A stretch of DNA of 16,731 nt from Caldifarciminota bacterium (GCA_021158725.1 JAGGUB010000101.1:1-16731); one strand, 5' to 3'; positions 7,033 to 15,298 are shown, counted from the first letter of the stretch. A program made the numbers and translations. The notes: generated from the letters alone by a model not told the origin.

Positions 7033-8729
7033 GATGTACGATGTAACCTTCTCTCTAATGCTTTACGTACGAAACCCATAAATACGGGTGAGGGTTCCAT
7101 AAACCGTGAATGGAATTCAGGATGTGCTTGTGTGGCAACAAAAAATGGGTGATCAGGTAGCTCCATAAATTCCATAAGTGGTATACCGTCCAGGGTTTCA
7201 TGTACACCAGAGAATACGATACCGGCACGCTCAAGATCCTTAATAAACGTGGGGTTGATCTCATATCGGTGACGATGACGTTCAACCACATAGGGTAGGT
7301 TTAGGGGTTTACCGAGCCGTTCCATGGGTAATGGTAATCGCATATCGTGGTCAATCCTACCCGATTCCTTGTAGAGTGAGTAGATCAACGTACCTGGTTT
7401 CAGATACGCTGCGTAGGCACCCAACCGCATCGTACCACCATAGCCTTTTTCGTGCAGGAGTTCACGTTGGTTGGGTATGAAGTCAACTACGGGATAGCGG
7501 GTGGTTTGGTCCACCTCAGTGGAGTTTGCTTCTTGCCAACCCAATACGTGACGTGCATATTCGACCACGGCTATCTGCATGCCCCAACATAAGCCAAGGA
7601 ATGGTATACCATGCTCACGTACGTATTGGACTGCACGTAGTTTGCCTTCGAACCCACGGATACCGAACCCACCCGGGATGATGAGGCCATCGTAGTTCTG
7701 TAGCTCCTCGACGTTTAGCTTATCGGCATCAAGCCAATCGATGTTGACCTTAACCTTTTGGTGTGCACCACTGTGTTCAAGTGCCTCGTTTATCGATATG
7801 TATGCATCTTTGAGCTTGAAAGTACCTATCTCTATGTATTTACCGACCATGGCTATGTGGATTTCGGCTTCGGGATGCTTTAAGTTGTTGACGAGGTGCT
7901 CCCATTCGTTCCAGTCGGGTAGCTTTCTTGGTGCTATCTGTAGCTTATCGAGGATTTTGCGGCCCAGCTGCTCTCTTTCGAAGTTAAGTGGTATTTCGTA
8001 GAGGGTGTCAACATCGGGTGCGGAGATGACATATTCACGTTTTATGTTGGCATAGAGTTCGATCTTGTGACGTCTTACGTCGTCGAGCGGTGTAGGGCCA
8101 CGACATAGGATGATATCGGGTATTATGCCCATCTCCTGTAGCATTTTGATAGCTTGTTGGGTGGGTTTGGTTTTCATCTCACCGATATGGCGTGGCACCG
8201 GTAAGTACGTTATCAATATATAAAGTACGTTCTCCTTACCGATTTCACGTTCGATACCCTTTATTGCGAAGAGGAAAGGTATATTTTCGTAATCACCAAC
8301 CGTGCCACCAACCTCTATGAGGATAACTTCGTAACCTTCACTTGCCTCTTCTATGCGACGTTTGATCTCTTCTGGTATGTGAGGTATGAACTGTACGGTT
8401 TGACCTAAATATTCGCCACGCCGTTCGCGGTCGATTACCGTCTTGTAGATTTGGCCAGATGTTATGTTGTTACGTTTGGGTATGTTGGTACCGAGAAACC
8501 GTTCGTAATGCCCGAGATCCTGGTCGATCTCACCACCGTCGAATGTGACCCATACCTCACCGTGTTCGGTGGGCCTTAATGTACCGGCATCATAATTCAA
8601 GTATGGGTCGATCTTTATTGCGGTGGTTTTGTAACCATATTCTTGGATTATGCGTGCGATGGATGCAGTGGCTACACCTTTGCCAACACCGCTCATTACA
8701 CCACCTACTATTACGATGTATTTTCTCAT
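7029..8729 (-). CDS. pyrG: CTP synthase
   Basis: A 566-residue glutamine-dependent CTP synthase (UTP + ATP + Gln to CTP). The N-terminal amidoligase domain carries the P-loop-like GGVMSGVGKG (9-18), then IKIDPYLNYDAGT, HGEVWVT and DLGHYERF. SGVGKG replaces the SSLGKG of most bacterial enzymes. The C-terminal class I glutaminase domain has the oxyanion loop PGGFGIRG (352-359), nucleophile Cys381 (GLCWGMQ), and His536 and Glu538 (AHPEF). An insertion of about 20 residues (roughly 456-478, rich in Arg, Leu and Pro) precedes VVERHRHRYE, where E. coli has a short loop. The product CTP is consumed by CdsA, encoded in the same unit. The ATG is coupled by ATGA to the miniprotein gene upstream and the stop by ATGA to map. 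Confidence 0.97.
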   Translation of the reverse strand: MRKYIVIVGGVMSGVGKGVATASIARIIQEYGYKTTAIKIDPYLNYDAGTLRPTEHGEVWVTFDGGEIDQDLGHYERFLGTNIPKRNNITSGQIYKTVIDRERRGEYLGQTVQFIPHIPEEIKRRIEEASEGYEVILIEVGGTVGDYENIPFLFAIKGIEREIGKENVLYILITYLPVPRHIGEMKTKPTQQAIKMLQEMGIIPDIILCRGPTPLDDVRRHKIELYANIKREYVISAPDVDTLYEIPLNFEREQLGRKILDKLQIAPRKLPDWNEWEHLVNNLKHPEAEIHIAMVGKYIEIGTFKLKDAYISINEALEHSGAHQKVKVNIDWLDADKLNVEELQNYDGLIIPGGFGIRGFEGKLRAVQYVREHGIPFLGLCWGMQIAVVEYARHVLGWQEANSTEVDQTTRYPVVDFIPNQRELLHEKGYGGTMRLGAYAAYLKPGTLIYSLYKESGRIDHDMRLPLPMERLGKPLNLPYVVERHRHRYEINPTFIKDLERAGIVFSGVHETLDGIPLMEFMELPDHPFFVATQAHPEFHSRFMEPSPVFMGFVRKALERRLHRTS

Positions 8730-8821
8730 TGGATTAGGTGTTTGACCAGTATTGCGATCAGTAACCCTGAGATATAAACCACGATGATGAGTTGCAATAA
8801 CTCGTATTTTTTAAGTCGCAT
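8726..8821 (-). CDS. 31-residue predicted single-span membrane miniprotein
   Basis: A small frame runs from ATG (8821-8819) to TGA (8728-8726). It begins MRLKKYELLQ, followed by an almost unbroken hydrophobic run (about residues 8-26: Leu, Ile, Val, Ala, with one Ser and two Gly) and ends VKHLIQ. This predicts one membrane helix with positively charged flanks. The start lies inside the last codons of the phosphoesterase gene in another frame (11-base overlap), and the stop overlaps the pyrG ATG as ATGA. It fills exactly the otherwise unexplained 81 bases between these genes, in the same overlapping style as its neighbours. No Shine-Dalgarno sequence is seen, so expression would rely on coupling. 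I do not recognise a family and assign no function. Confidence 0.6.
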   Translation of the reverse strand: MRLKKYELLQLIIVVYISGLLIAILVKHLIQ

Positions 8822-9305
8822 CGAGGTAAAAGGTTTTGGGTTCCAAAGTATCGGTATCCAGGACTACAATGGAGGGACGGTTCAACCAACCCGCAGTTTC
8901 ACCCGGGTTGATGATCAGGGTCTTATTTTGGTATCTGATGTCGAGTTTATGCGTATGTCCGTATATTATGATGTCGAAATCGTGACTTTTGGCTAAAGAG
9001 TCGACCAAATCCGGATAGTGTACCATTAGGAAGCGTTTACCTGCCAGCTGTATAGCGTATGGTGCCACATATAGTGAGAAACCGTGTTCACTGAACCTCT
9101 TACGTAGGTAGTCTTTATCACCGTCGTTGTTACCGAAGATACCGATGAGCTTACAGTTGAGTTTGGATAACTCCAATATGACGAAGGGTGCAACATAATC
9201 ACCTGCGTGTAGGACGAGCTCTACCGATTCGCGATTAAATATATCTACGGCTCGCTTTATGTAAGGTAACCGATCGTGTGAATCTGACATTATGCCGAGC
9301 TTCAT
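8811..9305 (-). CDS. YfcE/MJ0936-family metallophosphoesterase
   Basis: A 164-residue calcineurin-like phosphoesterase of the compact YfcE/MJ0936 type. Its two-metal site is visible: Asp8 and His10 (SDSHDR), Asp36 (HAGDYV), Asn59 (GNND), His96 (VHYPD), His117 and His119 (YGHTH). Length is typical (about 160-185). Family members hydrolyse phosphodiesters in vitro; physiological substrates are mostly unclear, so no specific role is given. VHYPD differs from the more usual VHGH form at this position. The ATG overlaps the rseP stop as ATGA (9302-9305), and its own stop overlaps the start of the membrane miniprotein by 11 bases. Confidence 0.9.
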   Translation of the reverse strand: MKLGIMSDSHDRLPYIKRAVDIFNRESVELVLHAGDYVAPFVILELSKLNCKLIGIFGNNDGDKDYLRKRFSEHGFSLYVAPYAIQLAGKRFLMVHYPDLVDSLAKSHDFDIIIYGHTHKLDIRYQNKTLIINPGETAGWLNRPSIVVLDTDTLEPKTFYLDAT

Positions 9306-10558
9306 TTTAGTTTGAATATTCGCTGTATATCATTATAAGATACGTAGATGAGTAACAAAATCAATAGCAACCACCCAATGGTTTGCGCTAATTCATAGCC
9401 TTTTCTTGTGAATGGCTTGTGTCGCATACGTTCGATGAATGTGAGGAATATGAGCCCGCCATCCAACGGTGGTAATGGACATAGGTTGAAGATTGCCAAC
9501 TGAGTTGATAATATGTAAAACAGGCGTAAGATGGCAGATAGCCCCCAACCTACCGTGGTGGCAGTTACTTGTATCAAGCTGAGTGGACCACCCAGCAATT
9601 TGGGTGATAGCTGGTGGGTTAGCATCTGCTTAAGTATCTGGAAGAATAATAGGATCATGTGCCAGATTTCGGTTGCTGCACGTATGGGGGCGTGTAGGCC
9701 TAACCTTATGCGTTGGTGTGGGATGAGTATCTCCATAGCGGCAACGTTACGTAGGGTGCCGTTTTCAAGTATGCGTTGGCTACCAAGTACTACTGGTACG
9801 GTGTGGATGGTATCGTTACGGGTGAACTTCACATACACGGTGTCACCAGGTTGATATGCACGTACGGTGGTGACAAGTGTATTCCATGACGTTATAGGGA
9901 TGGTATCGATGGCGATGATGCGGTCACCGCTACGTAAGCCAGCACGCCAGGCGGGGCCGTCACGTTTTACTGTACCGATTACTGGTGGTATTAATGGTTG
10001 TAAGGGTTCGTGTTTGTGATACCATACGTTTACAGTATCGTGGTCACGTAGTACGGTGACGATAACACTATCGGGGGTTGTGCTTGTGTACTTTACGAAA
10101 TCGTCCCAATATCTAACAGGTTTATCGGCTACCTTTAGTATGATATCACCTGCATGGAAGGCACCCACGGGTTGCTCCACAGTGGTGTAAGGGATGACAC
10201 TTATGCCGGTTATGAGGAAGCTGATCATGCAGACCAGGTAGGCTGAGAATAAGTTGAAGAGTGAGCCACTCAGTAGCACTATTATGCGGTGTGAGAACGG
10301 TTTAGCACGGAATGCATCCGGTGAAGGTGGTTCGTCTGAGGGATCGACACCTTTGATTGCTACGTAGCCACCAAACAGTATTACACCTATGCGGTAGATG
10401 GTACTGTTACGGGTGAATTGAAAGATGGGCGGTCCAAACCCTATGGAGAACTGCTGTATATGCATGCCAAACCTACGTGCAAGGTAGAAATGGCCCAACT
10501 CGTGTATCAACACGAGAAAGCTAATTACGATAACTGGCGATAATATCTTCAATAACAT
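9302..10558 (-). CDS. rseP: RseP-type site-2 intramembrane metalloprotease
   Basis: A 418-residue inner-membrane zinc protease that cleaves membrane-bound anti-sigma factors or remnant signal peptides. Zinc-site HELGH is at residues 19-23 in the first helix, and the second ligand motif PLDGG is near the end (Asp366). Two PDZ domains lie between helices 1 and 3; their cores read AGDIILKVADKPV and AGLRSGDRIIAID. The C-terminus ends in a strongly hydrophobic helix. The frame is open further upstream to 10606, but ATG10558 gives 18 residues before HELGH, as in known RseP proteins. With this start the gene overlaps dxr by 38 bases, the longest overlap in the window. The order uppS-cdsA-dxr-rseP is widely conserved in bacteria. 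Confidence 0.94.
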   Translation of the reverse strand: MLLKILSPVIVISFLVLIHELGHFYLARRFGMHIQQFSIGFGPPIFQFTRNSTIYRIGVILFGGYVAIKGVDPSDEPPSPDAFRAKPFSHRIIVLLSGSLFNLFSAYLVCMISFLITGISVIPYTTVEQPVGAFHAGDIILKVADKPVRYWDDFVKYTSTTPDSVIVTVLRDHDTVNVWYHKHEPLQPLIPPVIGTVKRDGPAWRAGLRSGDRIIAIDTIPITSWNTLVTTVRAYQPGDTVYVKFTRNDTIHTVPVVLGSQRILENGTLRNVAAMEILIPHQRIRLGLHAPIRAATEIWHMILLFFQILKQMLTHQLSPKLLGGPLSLIQVTATTVGWGLSAILRLFYILSTQLAIFNLCPLPPLDGGLIFLTFIERMRHKPFTRKGYELAQTIGWLLLILLLIYVSYNDIQRIFKLK

Positions 10559-11678
10559 TTGTGGTACGGTGACGGATTTGGTGTTCAACCTCTTGTAAGG
10601 TGTCAAGGTTTATCGTAGGAGGTGGGTGATAGGATTCCACCATGGTTGTGATCACACGCGGTATATCTGTGAATCGTAGCTTATTGGCGAGGAATGCCTT
10701 TGTAGCTTCCTCTGCTGATACCACGTAGACTAAGGGGTAGCCACGTTTGAGTGTACCTACCTCGTATGCGATACGTAATGCAGGAAATTTCTTATCATCA
10801 GGTGGATAAAAATGCAATCCAGTGAGCTTGGTGAGATCCAACTGCTTAACGATTGCAGTACAGCGGTCGGGATACGTTAATGCGTACTGGATTGCTAATC
10901 GCATGTCGGGTATACTGAGTTGCGCGATGATGGAGTTATCGATGAATTCCACCATAGCGTGGATGATGGCCTCTGGATGTATTACGACATCTATTTGGTC
11001 GAACCCTACACCAAACAGATAGTGAGCTGCTATCACCTCCATGCCTTTGTTAATCATAAGGCTTGAATATATGGTGATGAGCTTACCCATCTGCCAGCGT
11101 GGATGTTTGAGCACATCAGCGGGTGAAATATCAGCCTCTATAGGGCGGTTGTGGAATATGCCACCAGAAGCGGTAAGGATTAAGCGTTTGAAGCTATCCT
11201 TGTGGTTAAGTAATTGATATAACCCTGTATGCTCGCTGTCGATAGGTAGAAACGATACGTTATGCTGGTGGACGAGCGGCATTATGAGTTCACCGTAACC
11301 GACGAGCGTTTCCTTGTTGGCTATTCTTATGGATTTACCTGCTTTGATTGCATGAAGTGTGGGATACAGGCCATTGGTGCCCGAGACTGCTACAACAACT
11401 ATGTCAACCTCGGGTAGGGTGGCAAGCTCGATAAGCCCTTCTGTGCCTTGTAATACCTTAACCCCATGTATGGGGGTGAATTTGGAGGCCTGTACAGGGT
11501 CGGTGATAGCTACAACCTTGGGATGGAACTTACGTATCTGGTGGCTCAGTAGGGTGATGTTATGGTGTACGGATAGACCGAATACTGTGAACCTATCCGC
11601 CAGGTGTGAGATAACATCGAGTGTAGCGTTACCTATATAGCCAGAGGAGCCCAATATCACGACGTTCTTTTTGGTCAT
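10521..11678 (-). CDS. dxr: 1-deoxy-D-xylulose 5-phosphate reductoisomerase
   Basis: A 385-residue enzyme of the MEP pathway (DXP to MEP, NADPH-dependent). It starts the isoprenoid branch that supplies UppS, encoded two genes upstream. The NADPH loop is GSSGYIG (10-16), slightly off the common GSTGSIG. Metal ligands Asp147 and Glu149 (PIDSEH) and Glu214 (NKGMEV) are kept, as are Ser171 (TASGG), Ser205, Asn210 and Lys211. The flap Trp195 is in HPRWQMG. The segment ITIYSSLMINKG differs from the usual ITIDSATMMNKG (Asp to Tyr, Ala-Thr to Ser-Leu), an unusual but probably tolerated change because the catalytic residues remain. The start overlaps the cdsA stop as ATGA (11675-11678). Confidence 0.96.
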   Translation of the reverse strand: MTKKNVVILGSSGYIGNATLDVISHLADRFTVFGLSVHHNITLLSHQIRKFHPKVVAITDPVQASKFTPIHGVKVLQGTEGLIELATLPEVDIVVVAVSGTNGLYPTLHAIKAGKSIRIANKETLVGYGELIMPLVHQHNVSFLPIDSEHTGLYQLLNHKDSFKRLILTASGGIFHNRPIEADISPADVLKHPRWQMGKLITIYSSLMINKGMEVIAAHYLFGVGFDQIDVVIHPEAIIHAMVEFIDNSIIAQLSIPDMRLAIQYALTYPDRCTAIVKQLDLTKLTGLHFYPPDDKKFPALRIAYEVGTLKRGYPLVYVVSAEEATKAFLANKLRFTDIPRVITTMVESYHPPPTINLDTLQEVEHQIRHRTTNVIEDIIASYRN

Positions 11679-12529
11679 TTGAGTATTACCTCAAAAAGTA
11701 ACCTAAGATAGTAGTAAACAAAGGGTGCACAGAAGAAGATGCTATCGAAGCGATCCAATACACCACCATGACCAGGTATTGTGCTATAGCTTTCTTTAAG
11801 GGATGCGTCACGTTTGATGAGAGATTCAACCAGATCACCTATTAACGCCATACATGCACCTATTAGACCCATGAGTATGGCATCTATCAGCCTTAGGTAT
11901 GTGGCATAGAGGTAGCGATAGATTACCGTGAAAAGTGTTGCAAATAGTATACCACCTATGGTGCCTTCCCAGGTTTTATTTGGACTTACACGTTGTAGTA
12001 GTGGGTGACGACCGAATTTGCGACCGATTAAGAATGCCATGGTATCGTTACCCCATGCGATTATGAATGGCAGTAGTGCGAATGTAACACCTACACCATA
12101 GTCTAAACCTAAATGCTTGGGTAGCTCACGCAAGAGTATGAGGTGGCTCATCAGCCACCCAATGTAGAAGGTGCCAAATACTGTGCTTGCAATATGGTAG
12201 ATGCTATCTTTAGGTTGACGACGTACAAGCTCACTTACTGATAATATGAAGATTAGCGTGGTTAGTGTCAAAAACGTATATAGGTAGCTTGCGTAGTAGG
12301 CGGTCCAACCCAACACCAAGGCTGCTAATATACCGAGGCACCGATACGGGTGTAACCCCTTAGCTGCTAGTATTTCGTAGAATTCGAAAGTACCTATGCC
12401 TATACCGAGCTCTATGAGTAGCAGGAAGAAAAAACCGCCCTCACGTGCGATGACGACGAGCGCGGGTACAAACAGTACACCGCTGATTATACGCCAGAGT
12501 AGGTTATTGTGATTGGATGAGCCCCCCAT
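11675..12529 (-). CDS. cdsA: Phosphatidate cytidylyltransferase
   Basis: A 284-residue multi-span membrane enzyme that makes CDP-diacylglycerol from phosphatidate and CTP. About seven or eight hydrophobic helices are visible. Family motifs: NDTMAFLIGRKFGRH (161-175), SPNKTWEGTIGG (182-193), GDLVESLIKRDASLKE (231-246) and the signature PGHGGVLDRFDS (252-263). The signature normally has Lys-Asp where this protein has Lys-Glu (245-246). The frame is open to 12565, but ATG12529, after AGGGAA and AGGT, gives a normal N-terminus and a 26-base overlap with uppS. The longer version would prepend a 12-residue segment unlike the family. Confidence 0.95.
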   Translation of the reverse strand: MGGSSNHNNLLWRIISGVLFVPALVVIAREGGFFFLLLIELGIGIGTFEFYEILAAKGLHPYRCLGILAALVLGWTAYYASYLYTFLTLTTLIFILSVSELVRRQPKDSIYHIASTVFGTFYIGWLMSHLILLRELPKHLGLDYGVGVTFALLPFIIAWGNDTMAFLIGRKFGRHPLLQRVSPNKTWEGTIGGILFATLFTVIYRYLYATYLRLIDAILMGLIGACMALIGDLVESLIKRDASLKESYSTIPGHGGVLDRFDSIFFCAPFVYYYLRLLFEVILK

Positions 12530-13196
12530 ACCTGCGTTCCCTTTTGGTATAATCAGCGATGGCACGATCGAGTTCCTCTGGGGTGAAATCTGGCCATAGT
12601 GTAGGGGTTATCCATAGCTCAGTGTAGGCGAGTTGCCATAACATGAAATTCGATATACGGAACTCGCCTGATGTACGTATGAGTAGATCGATATCTGGTA
12701 AATCCGGATAGTAGAGGAAACGGCGGAAGCTCTCTTCGTCCACCTTGCGGATGCCGTTGTGTAAGATTTTGTTGACAGCATCGACGATCTCACTTCTACC
12801 ACCATAGTTAACCGCTACGGTGAGTATCAGGCCGGTGTTGTTTTTGGTGGCTTCCTGCACCTTACGCAGGTGACGGCGTATCCAGATGGGGAATCGGTCG
12901 AGTCTGCCCATGAAACGTGTCTGTACGTTGTTTTCGAGTAGCTTAGGTAGCTTCTCCTGTGCGGTTTTGGTGAGCAGATTAAGTATTGCACGTACTTCAT
13001 GAGCGGGACGACGCCAGTTTTCGGTAGAGAATGCAAATACTGTGAGATATGGGATGCCAAGTTTACCACAGTGTTCGACTATTTTTTCGAGGGCTGTTAC
13101 ACCTGCCTTGTGACCTTCAACCCGTGGTAAGCCACGTCGTTGTGCCCAGCGGCCGTTACCATCCATTATTATGCCGATATGGGTGGGAAGGTTCAT
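12504..13196 (-). CDS. uppS: Isoprenyl (undecaprenyl) diphosphate synthase
   Basis: A 230-residue cis-prenyltransferase that extends farnesyl diphosphate with IPP to make the lipid carrier for peptidoglycan and polysaccharide. The first block HIGIIMDGNGRWA (6-18) holds the catalytic Asp12. FSTENWRRP (56-64) and the IPP-binding RTSGEFRISNF (174-184, Arg174, Arg180) are intact, as is LWQLAYTEL (186-194). E. coli UppS has 253 residues; this one ends soon after the ERRYGG motif, which is common. The ATG overlaps the frr stop as ATGA (13193-13196). The lipid carrier would serve the envelope and polysaccharide genes on the other strand. Confidence 0.97.
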   Translation of the reverse strand: MNLPTHIGIIMDGNGRWAQRRGLPRVEGHKAGVTALEKIVEHCGKLGIPYLTVFAFSTENWRRPAHEVRAILNLLTKTAQEKLPKLLENNVQTRFMGRLDRFPIWIRRHLRKVQEATKNNTGLILTVAVNYGGRSEIVDAVNKILHNGIRKVDEESFRRFLYYPDLPDIDLLIRTSGEFRISNFMLWQLAYTELWITPTLWPDFTPEELDRAIADYTKRERRYGGLIQSQ

Positions 13197-13747
13197 CCCT
13201 CCAGCAGTTCGTTGATTTTGGTCTCCATCAGCTCGTCAGCTTTACCGATGTAGTCCTTGGTGAGGTCGTCGATTTGCTTTTCGAGCCGCTTGGCATCGTC
13301 TTCGGATAGCTCGCCTTCTTTCTTCATTTTGCGTAGCTTGTCGATAACGTCACGTCGTATGTTACGTAATGCTACACGATGCTGTTCGGTTATGCGTTTG
13401 ACCAAGTCCACCATACCGCGACGACGTTCCTCACTCAATGGAGGGACTACAAGCCTTATGACTTGGCCATCGTTCTGCGGATTTATACCGATGTTTGCAC
13501 GTTGGATGGCACGTTCGATTTCGGTGAGTAACGACTTATCCCATGGACTTATTATTATGAGGCGTGGCTCAGGTATCGATATGGTGGCTACCTGTTTTAT
13601 GGGTAGCTCGCTACCGTATGCGGAGACTTTGATATCTTCCACCATACGTGGGGTAGCACGTCCGGTGTGGATGTTGGCGAGCTCACGTTTTAGGAAGTTC
13701 AGGGTTTTCTGCATTCTAACTTCAGCATCATCTATTATGGTTTCCAT
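13193..13747 (-). CDS. frr: Ribosome recycling factor
   Basis: A 184-residue RRF (E. coli: 185) that splits post-termination ribosomes with EF-G. The N-terminal helix reads MQKTLNFLKRELANIHTGRATP with the conserved Arg-Ala-Thr-Pro. Domain II (30-105) contains ISIPEPRLIIISPWD and NPQNDGQVIRLVVPPL. The C-terminal helices contain LSEERRRGMV, RNIRRD and DLTKDYIGKADEL. It is the first gene of the long minus-strand unit: AGGAGG sits 5 bases before the ATG and a promoter lies about 25-53 bases before it. It is normally preceded by pyrH or tsf; here purH lies 87 bases upstream. Confidence 0.98.
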   Translation of the reverse strand: METIIDDAEVRMQKTLNFLKRELANIHTGRATPRMVEDIKVSAYGSELPIKQVATISIPEPRLIIISPWDKSLLTEIERAIQRANIGINPQNDGQVIRLVVPPLSEERRRGMVDLVKRITEQHRVALRNIRRDVIDKLRKMKKEGELSEDDAKRLEKQIDDLTKDYIGKADELMETKINELLEG

Positions 13748-13752
13748 ACTTG

Positions 13753-13758
13753 CCTCCT
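13753..13758 (-). promoter_or_regulatory. Strong Shine-Dalgarno for frr
   Basis: AGGAGG on the minus strand, 5 bases before the frr ATG. It is the only full consensus site placed properly before a start in this window and marks frr as independently initiated rather than coupled. Confidence 0.85.
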
Positions 13759-13771
13759 GTTAATCTAAATA

Positions 13772-13800
13772 ACTATATGGAATTGAGTAAAGTCAATCAA
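13772..13800 (-). promoter_or_regulatory. Predicted sigma-70-type promoter of the frr unit
   Basis: On the minus strand, TTGATT (13800-13795) is followed after exactly 17 bases by TATAGT (13777-13772). These match the -35 consensus at 4 of 6 bases and the -10 at 5 of 6. Transcription would begin near 13765, leaving a leader of about 18 bases that holds the AGGAGG. It lies in the largest gap of the window, in an AT-rich stretch, between purH and frr. Assignment is by motif only. Confidence 0.6.
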
Positions 13801-13834
13801 AAATCTGTTCCCCAAGTGATGACAGCAGGTGTGA

Positions 13835-15298
13835 TCAGTGTCGAAAGTGTCGCTTATGCGTGAAGATGATGGGTATCTTGTAGCGGTCGGCGGTGGCGAT
13901 GACTTCGGGGTCACGGATTGAGCCACCGGGTTCCACTATGACGTCAATGCCAGCTTGTGCGGCAAGTTCTACGGTATCGGGGAATGGTAAGAAGCCGTCC
14001 GATGCCAATGCTACTGGGTGTAGGTGGGTGAGGTTAAACCTATCGCGGTTTTTGATTGCAAGCTCGGCTGCCCATACGCGTGAGGGTTGGCCACCACCTA
14101 TACCTACTGTCATGTTGGGGGTGGCTAACACGATGGCGTTGGATTTGACAAACTGTACGACTTGGAATGCGAACCTGGCAGCTGCAAGCTCGGATTCGGT
14201 AGGTTCGTATTTGCCGACAACTTGCCAACCTTCTGTATCGAAACGATCCATAGTCTGTACCAATACGCCACCAGTAACTGTACGGTATTCGAAATCTGGT
14301 AGCTCGTCAGCTGGTAGTTTGATGAGTATCAGCTTCTTCTTTTTACCTAATACGGTGAGTGCTGTATCGGTGAATTCAGGGGCTACAACCACTTCGATAA
14401 AGATTGAGGTTAAGCGTTCGGCCAGCTGCTTGGTGACGGGACGGTTGAACCCCAGTATACCGCCGAAGATGGACATGGGATCACCCTTATAGGTGAGATC
14501 GAATGCTTCCTCGATACTCGTACCAGATGCGAGTGCTGCTACAGTTGTATGTTTTATCGTTACTGCGGTGGGGTTAGCGAACCACTTTATCACACGTATA
14601 GCGGTGTCTATGTCGAGGAGGTTGTTGAAGGATAGATCCTTACCCTGTAGTTTATGTATCTTGTGGAGTGCGACCCCTTTTGTGTCAACTATCTTGTACC
14701 AGGTGGCGGGTTGGTGGGGATTTTCACCGTAACGAAGGGTTTGATGCTTGTATAGTAATAGGGGTTTGAAGTTGGGGTCGAAATAACTTGCGATCATGCC
14801 ATCGTACCAGGTGGTGTAGCGGAACGCTTTGTGTGCAAGCATACGCCTATCATCTATGGTTAATGAGTTGGTGGCTAACTTATCAGCTATCCAGTCGTAA
14901 TCCTGTGGATCGACGATAACTGTTACACGAGGGTAATTTTTGGCAGCTGCACGAATTAGTGCGACACCACCGATATCTATGTTATCGGGTGAGGGGTTAT
15001 CTTCAAATTTATAGAGGTTGACTACAACCAGATCGATTGGTGGTGTATCAAGTTGTGTCAGCTCATCAGCGGATGCAAGTATGGCGGCGAATACCTTTGG
15101 GTGTAGGGATTTCACCTTACCATGTAATAGTTCAGTGTAGCCGGTGAATTTACTCAACTCGTTTACATCTATACCTTTATCACGTAGGTAGTGTGTGGTG
15201 CCAGAGGTTGCGAGCAGTGAGTAGCCTAACTCACGTAGCTTGTGTGCGAATTCGTACAATCCGGTCTTATCGGTAACCGACAGCAGTGCATATTTCAT
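13835..15298 (-). CDS. purH: Bifunctional AICAR transformylase / IMP cyclohydrolase
   Basis: A 487-residue PurH (usual 505-530) that performs the last two steps of IMP synthesis. The N-terminal cyclohydrolase (1-185) has SVTDKTGL, ATSGTT, KVKSLHPKVFAAIL and IDIGGVALIRAAAKNY. The transformylase part has LRYGENPHQ (188-195), SFNNLLDIDTA (223-233), Lys249-His250 (TIKHTT), VGIGGGQPSRV, DGFLPFPD, EPGGSIRD and the terminal RHFRH. After the catalytic Lys-His pair most enzymes read (T/A)NPCG; here it is TTVAA, and GQPSRV replaces GQ(M/Q)SRV. The catalytic pair itself is intact. The ATG overlaps the ferredoxin stop as ATGA (15295-15298). No other purine genes are in the window. Confidence 0.95.
   Translation of the reverse strand: MKYALLSVTDKTGLYEFAHKLRELGYSLLATSGTTHYLRDKGIDVNELSKFTGYTELLHGKVKSLHPKVFAAILASADELTQLDTPPIDLVVVNLYKFEDNPSPDNIDIGGVALIRAAAKNYPRVTVIVDPQDYDWIADKLATNSLTIDDRRMLAHKAFRYTTWYDGMIASYFDPNFKPLLLYKHQTLRYGENPHQPATWYKIVDTKGVALHKIHKLQGKDLSFNNLLDIDTAIRVIKWFANPTAVTIKHTTVAALASGTSIEEAFDLTYKGDPMSIFGGILGFNRPVTKQLAERLTSIFIEVVVAPEFTDTALTVLGKKKKLILIKLPADELPDFEYRTVTGGVLVQTMDRFDTEGWQVVGKYEPTESELAAARFAFQVVQFVKSNAIVLATPNMTVGIGGGQPSRVWAAELAIKNRDRFNLTHLHPVALASDGFLPFPDTVELAAQAGIDVIVEPGGSIRDPEVIATADRYKIPIIFTHKRHFRH

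Noticed and set aside
10559..10606. Longer RseP start upstream of ATG10558
   Set aside because: It adds a 16-residue charged segment before the first membrane helix and deepens the overlap with dxr; family proteins start close to the helix.
13801..13834. Possible intrinsic terminator after purH
   Set aside because: Only a four-pair CTGT/ACAG stem with a 13-base loop precedes the T-run on the minus strand; too weak to call.
13257..14492. Plus-strand frames of 168 and 199 codons opposite frr and purH
   Set aside because: Both mirror conserved genes on the other strand, are rich in Ser, Arg and Thr, and show no motif.
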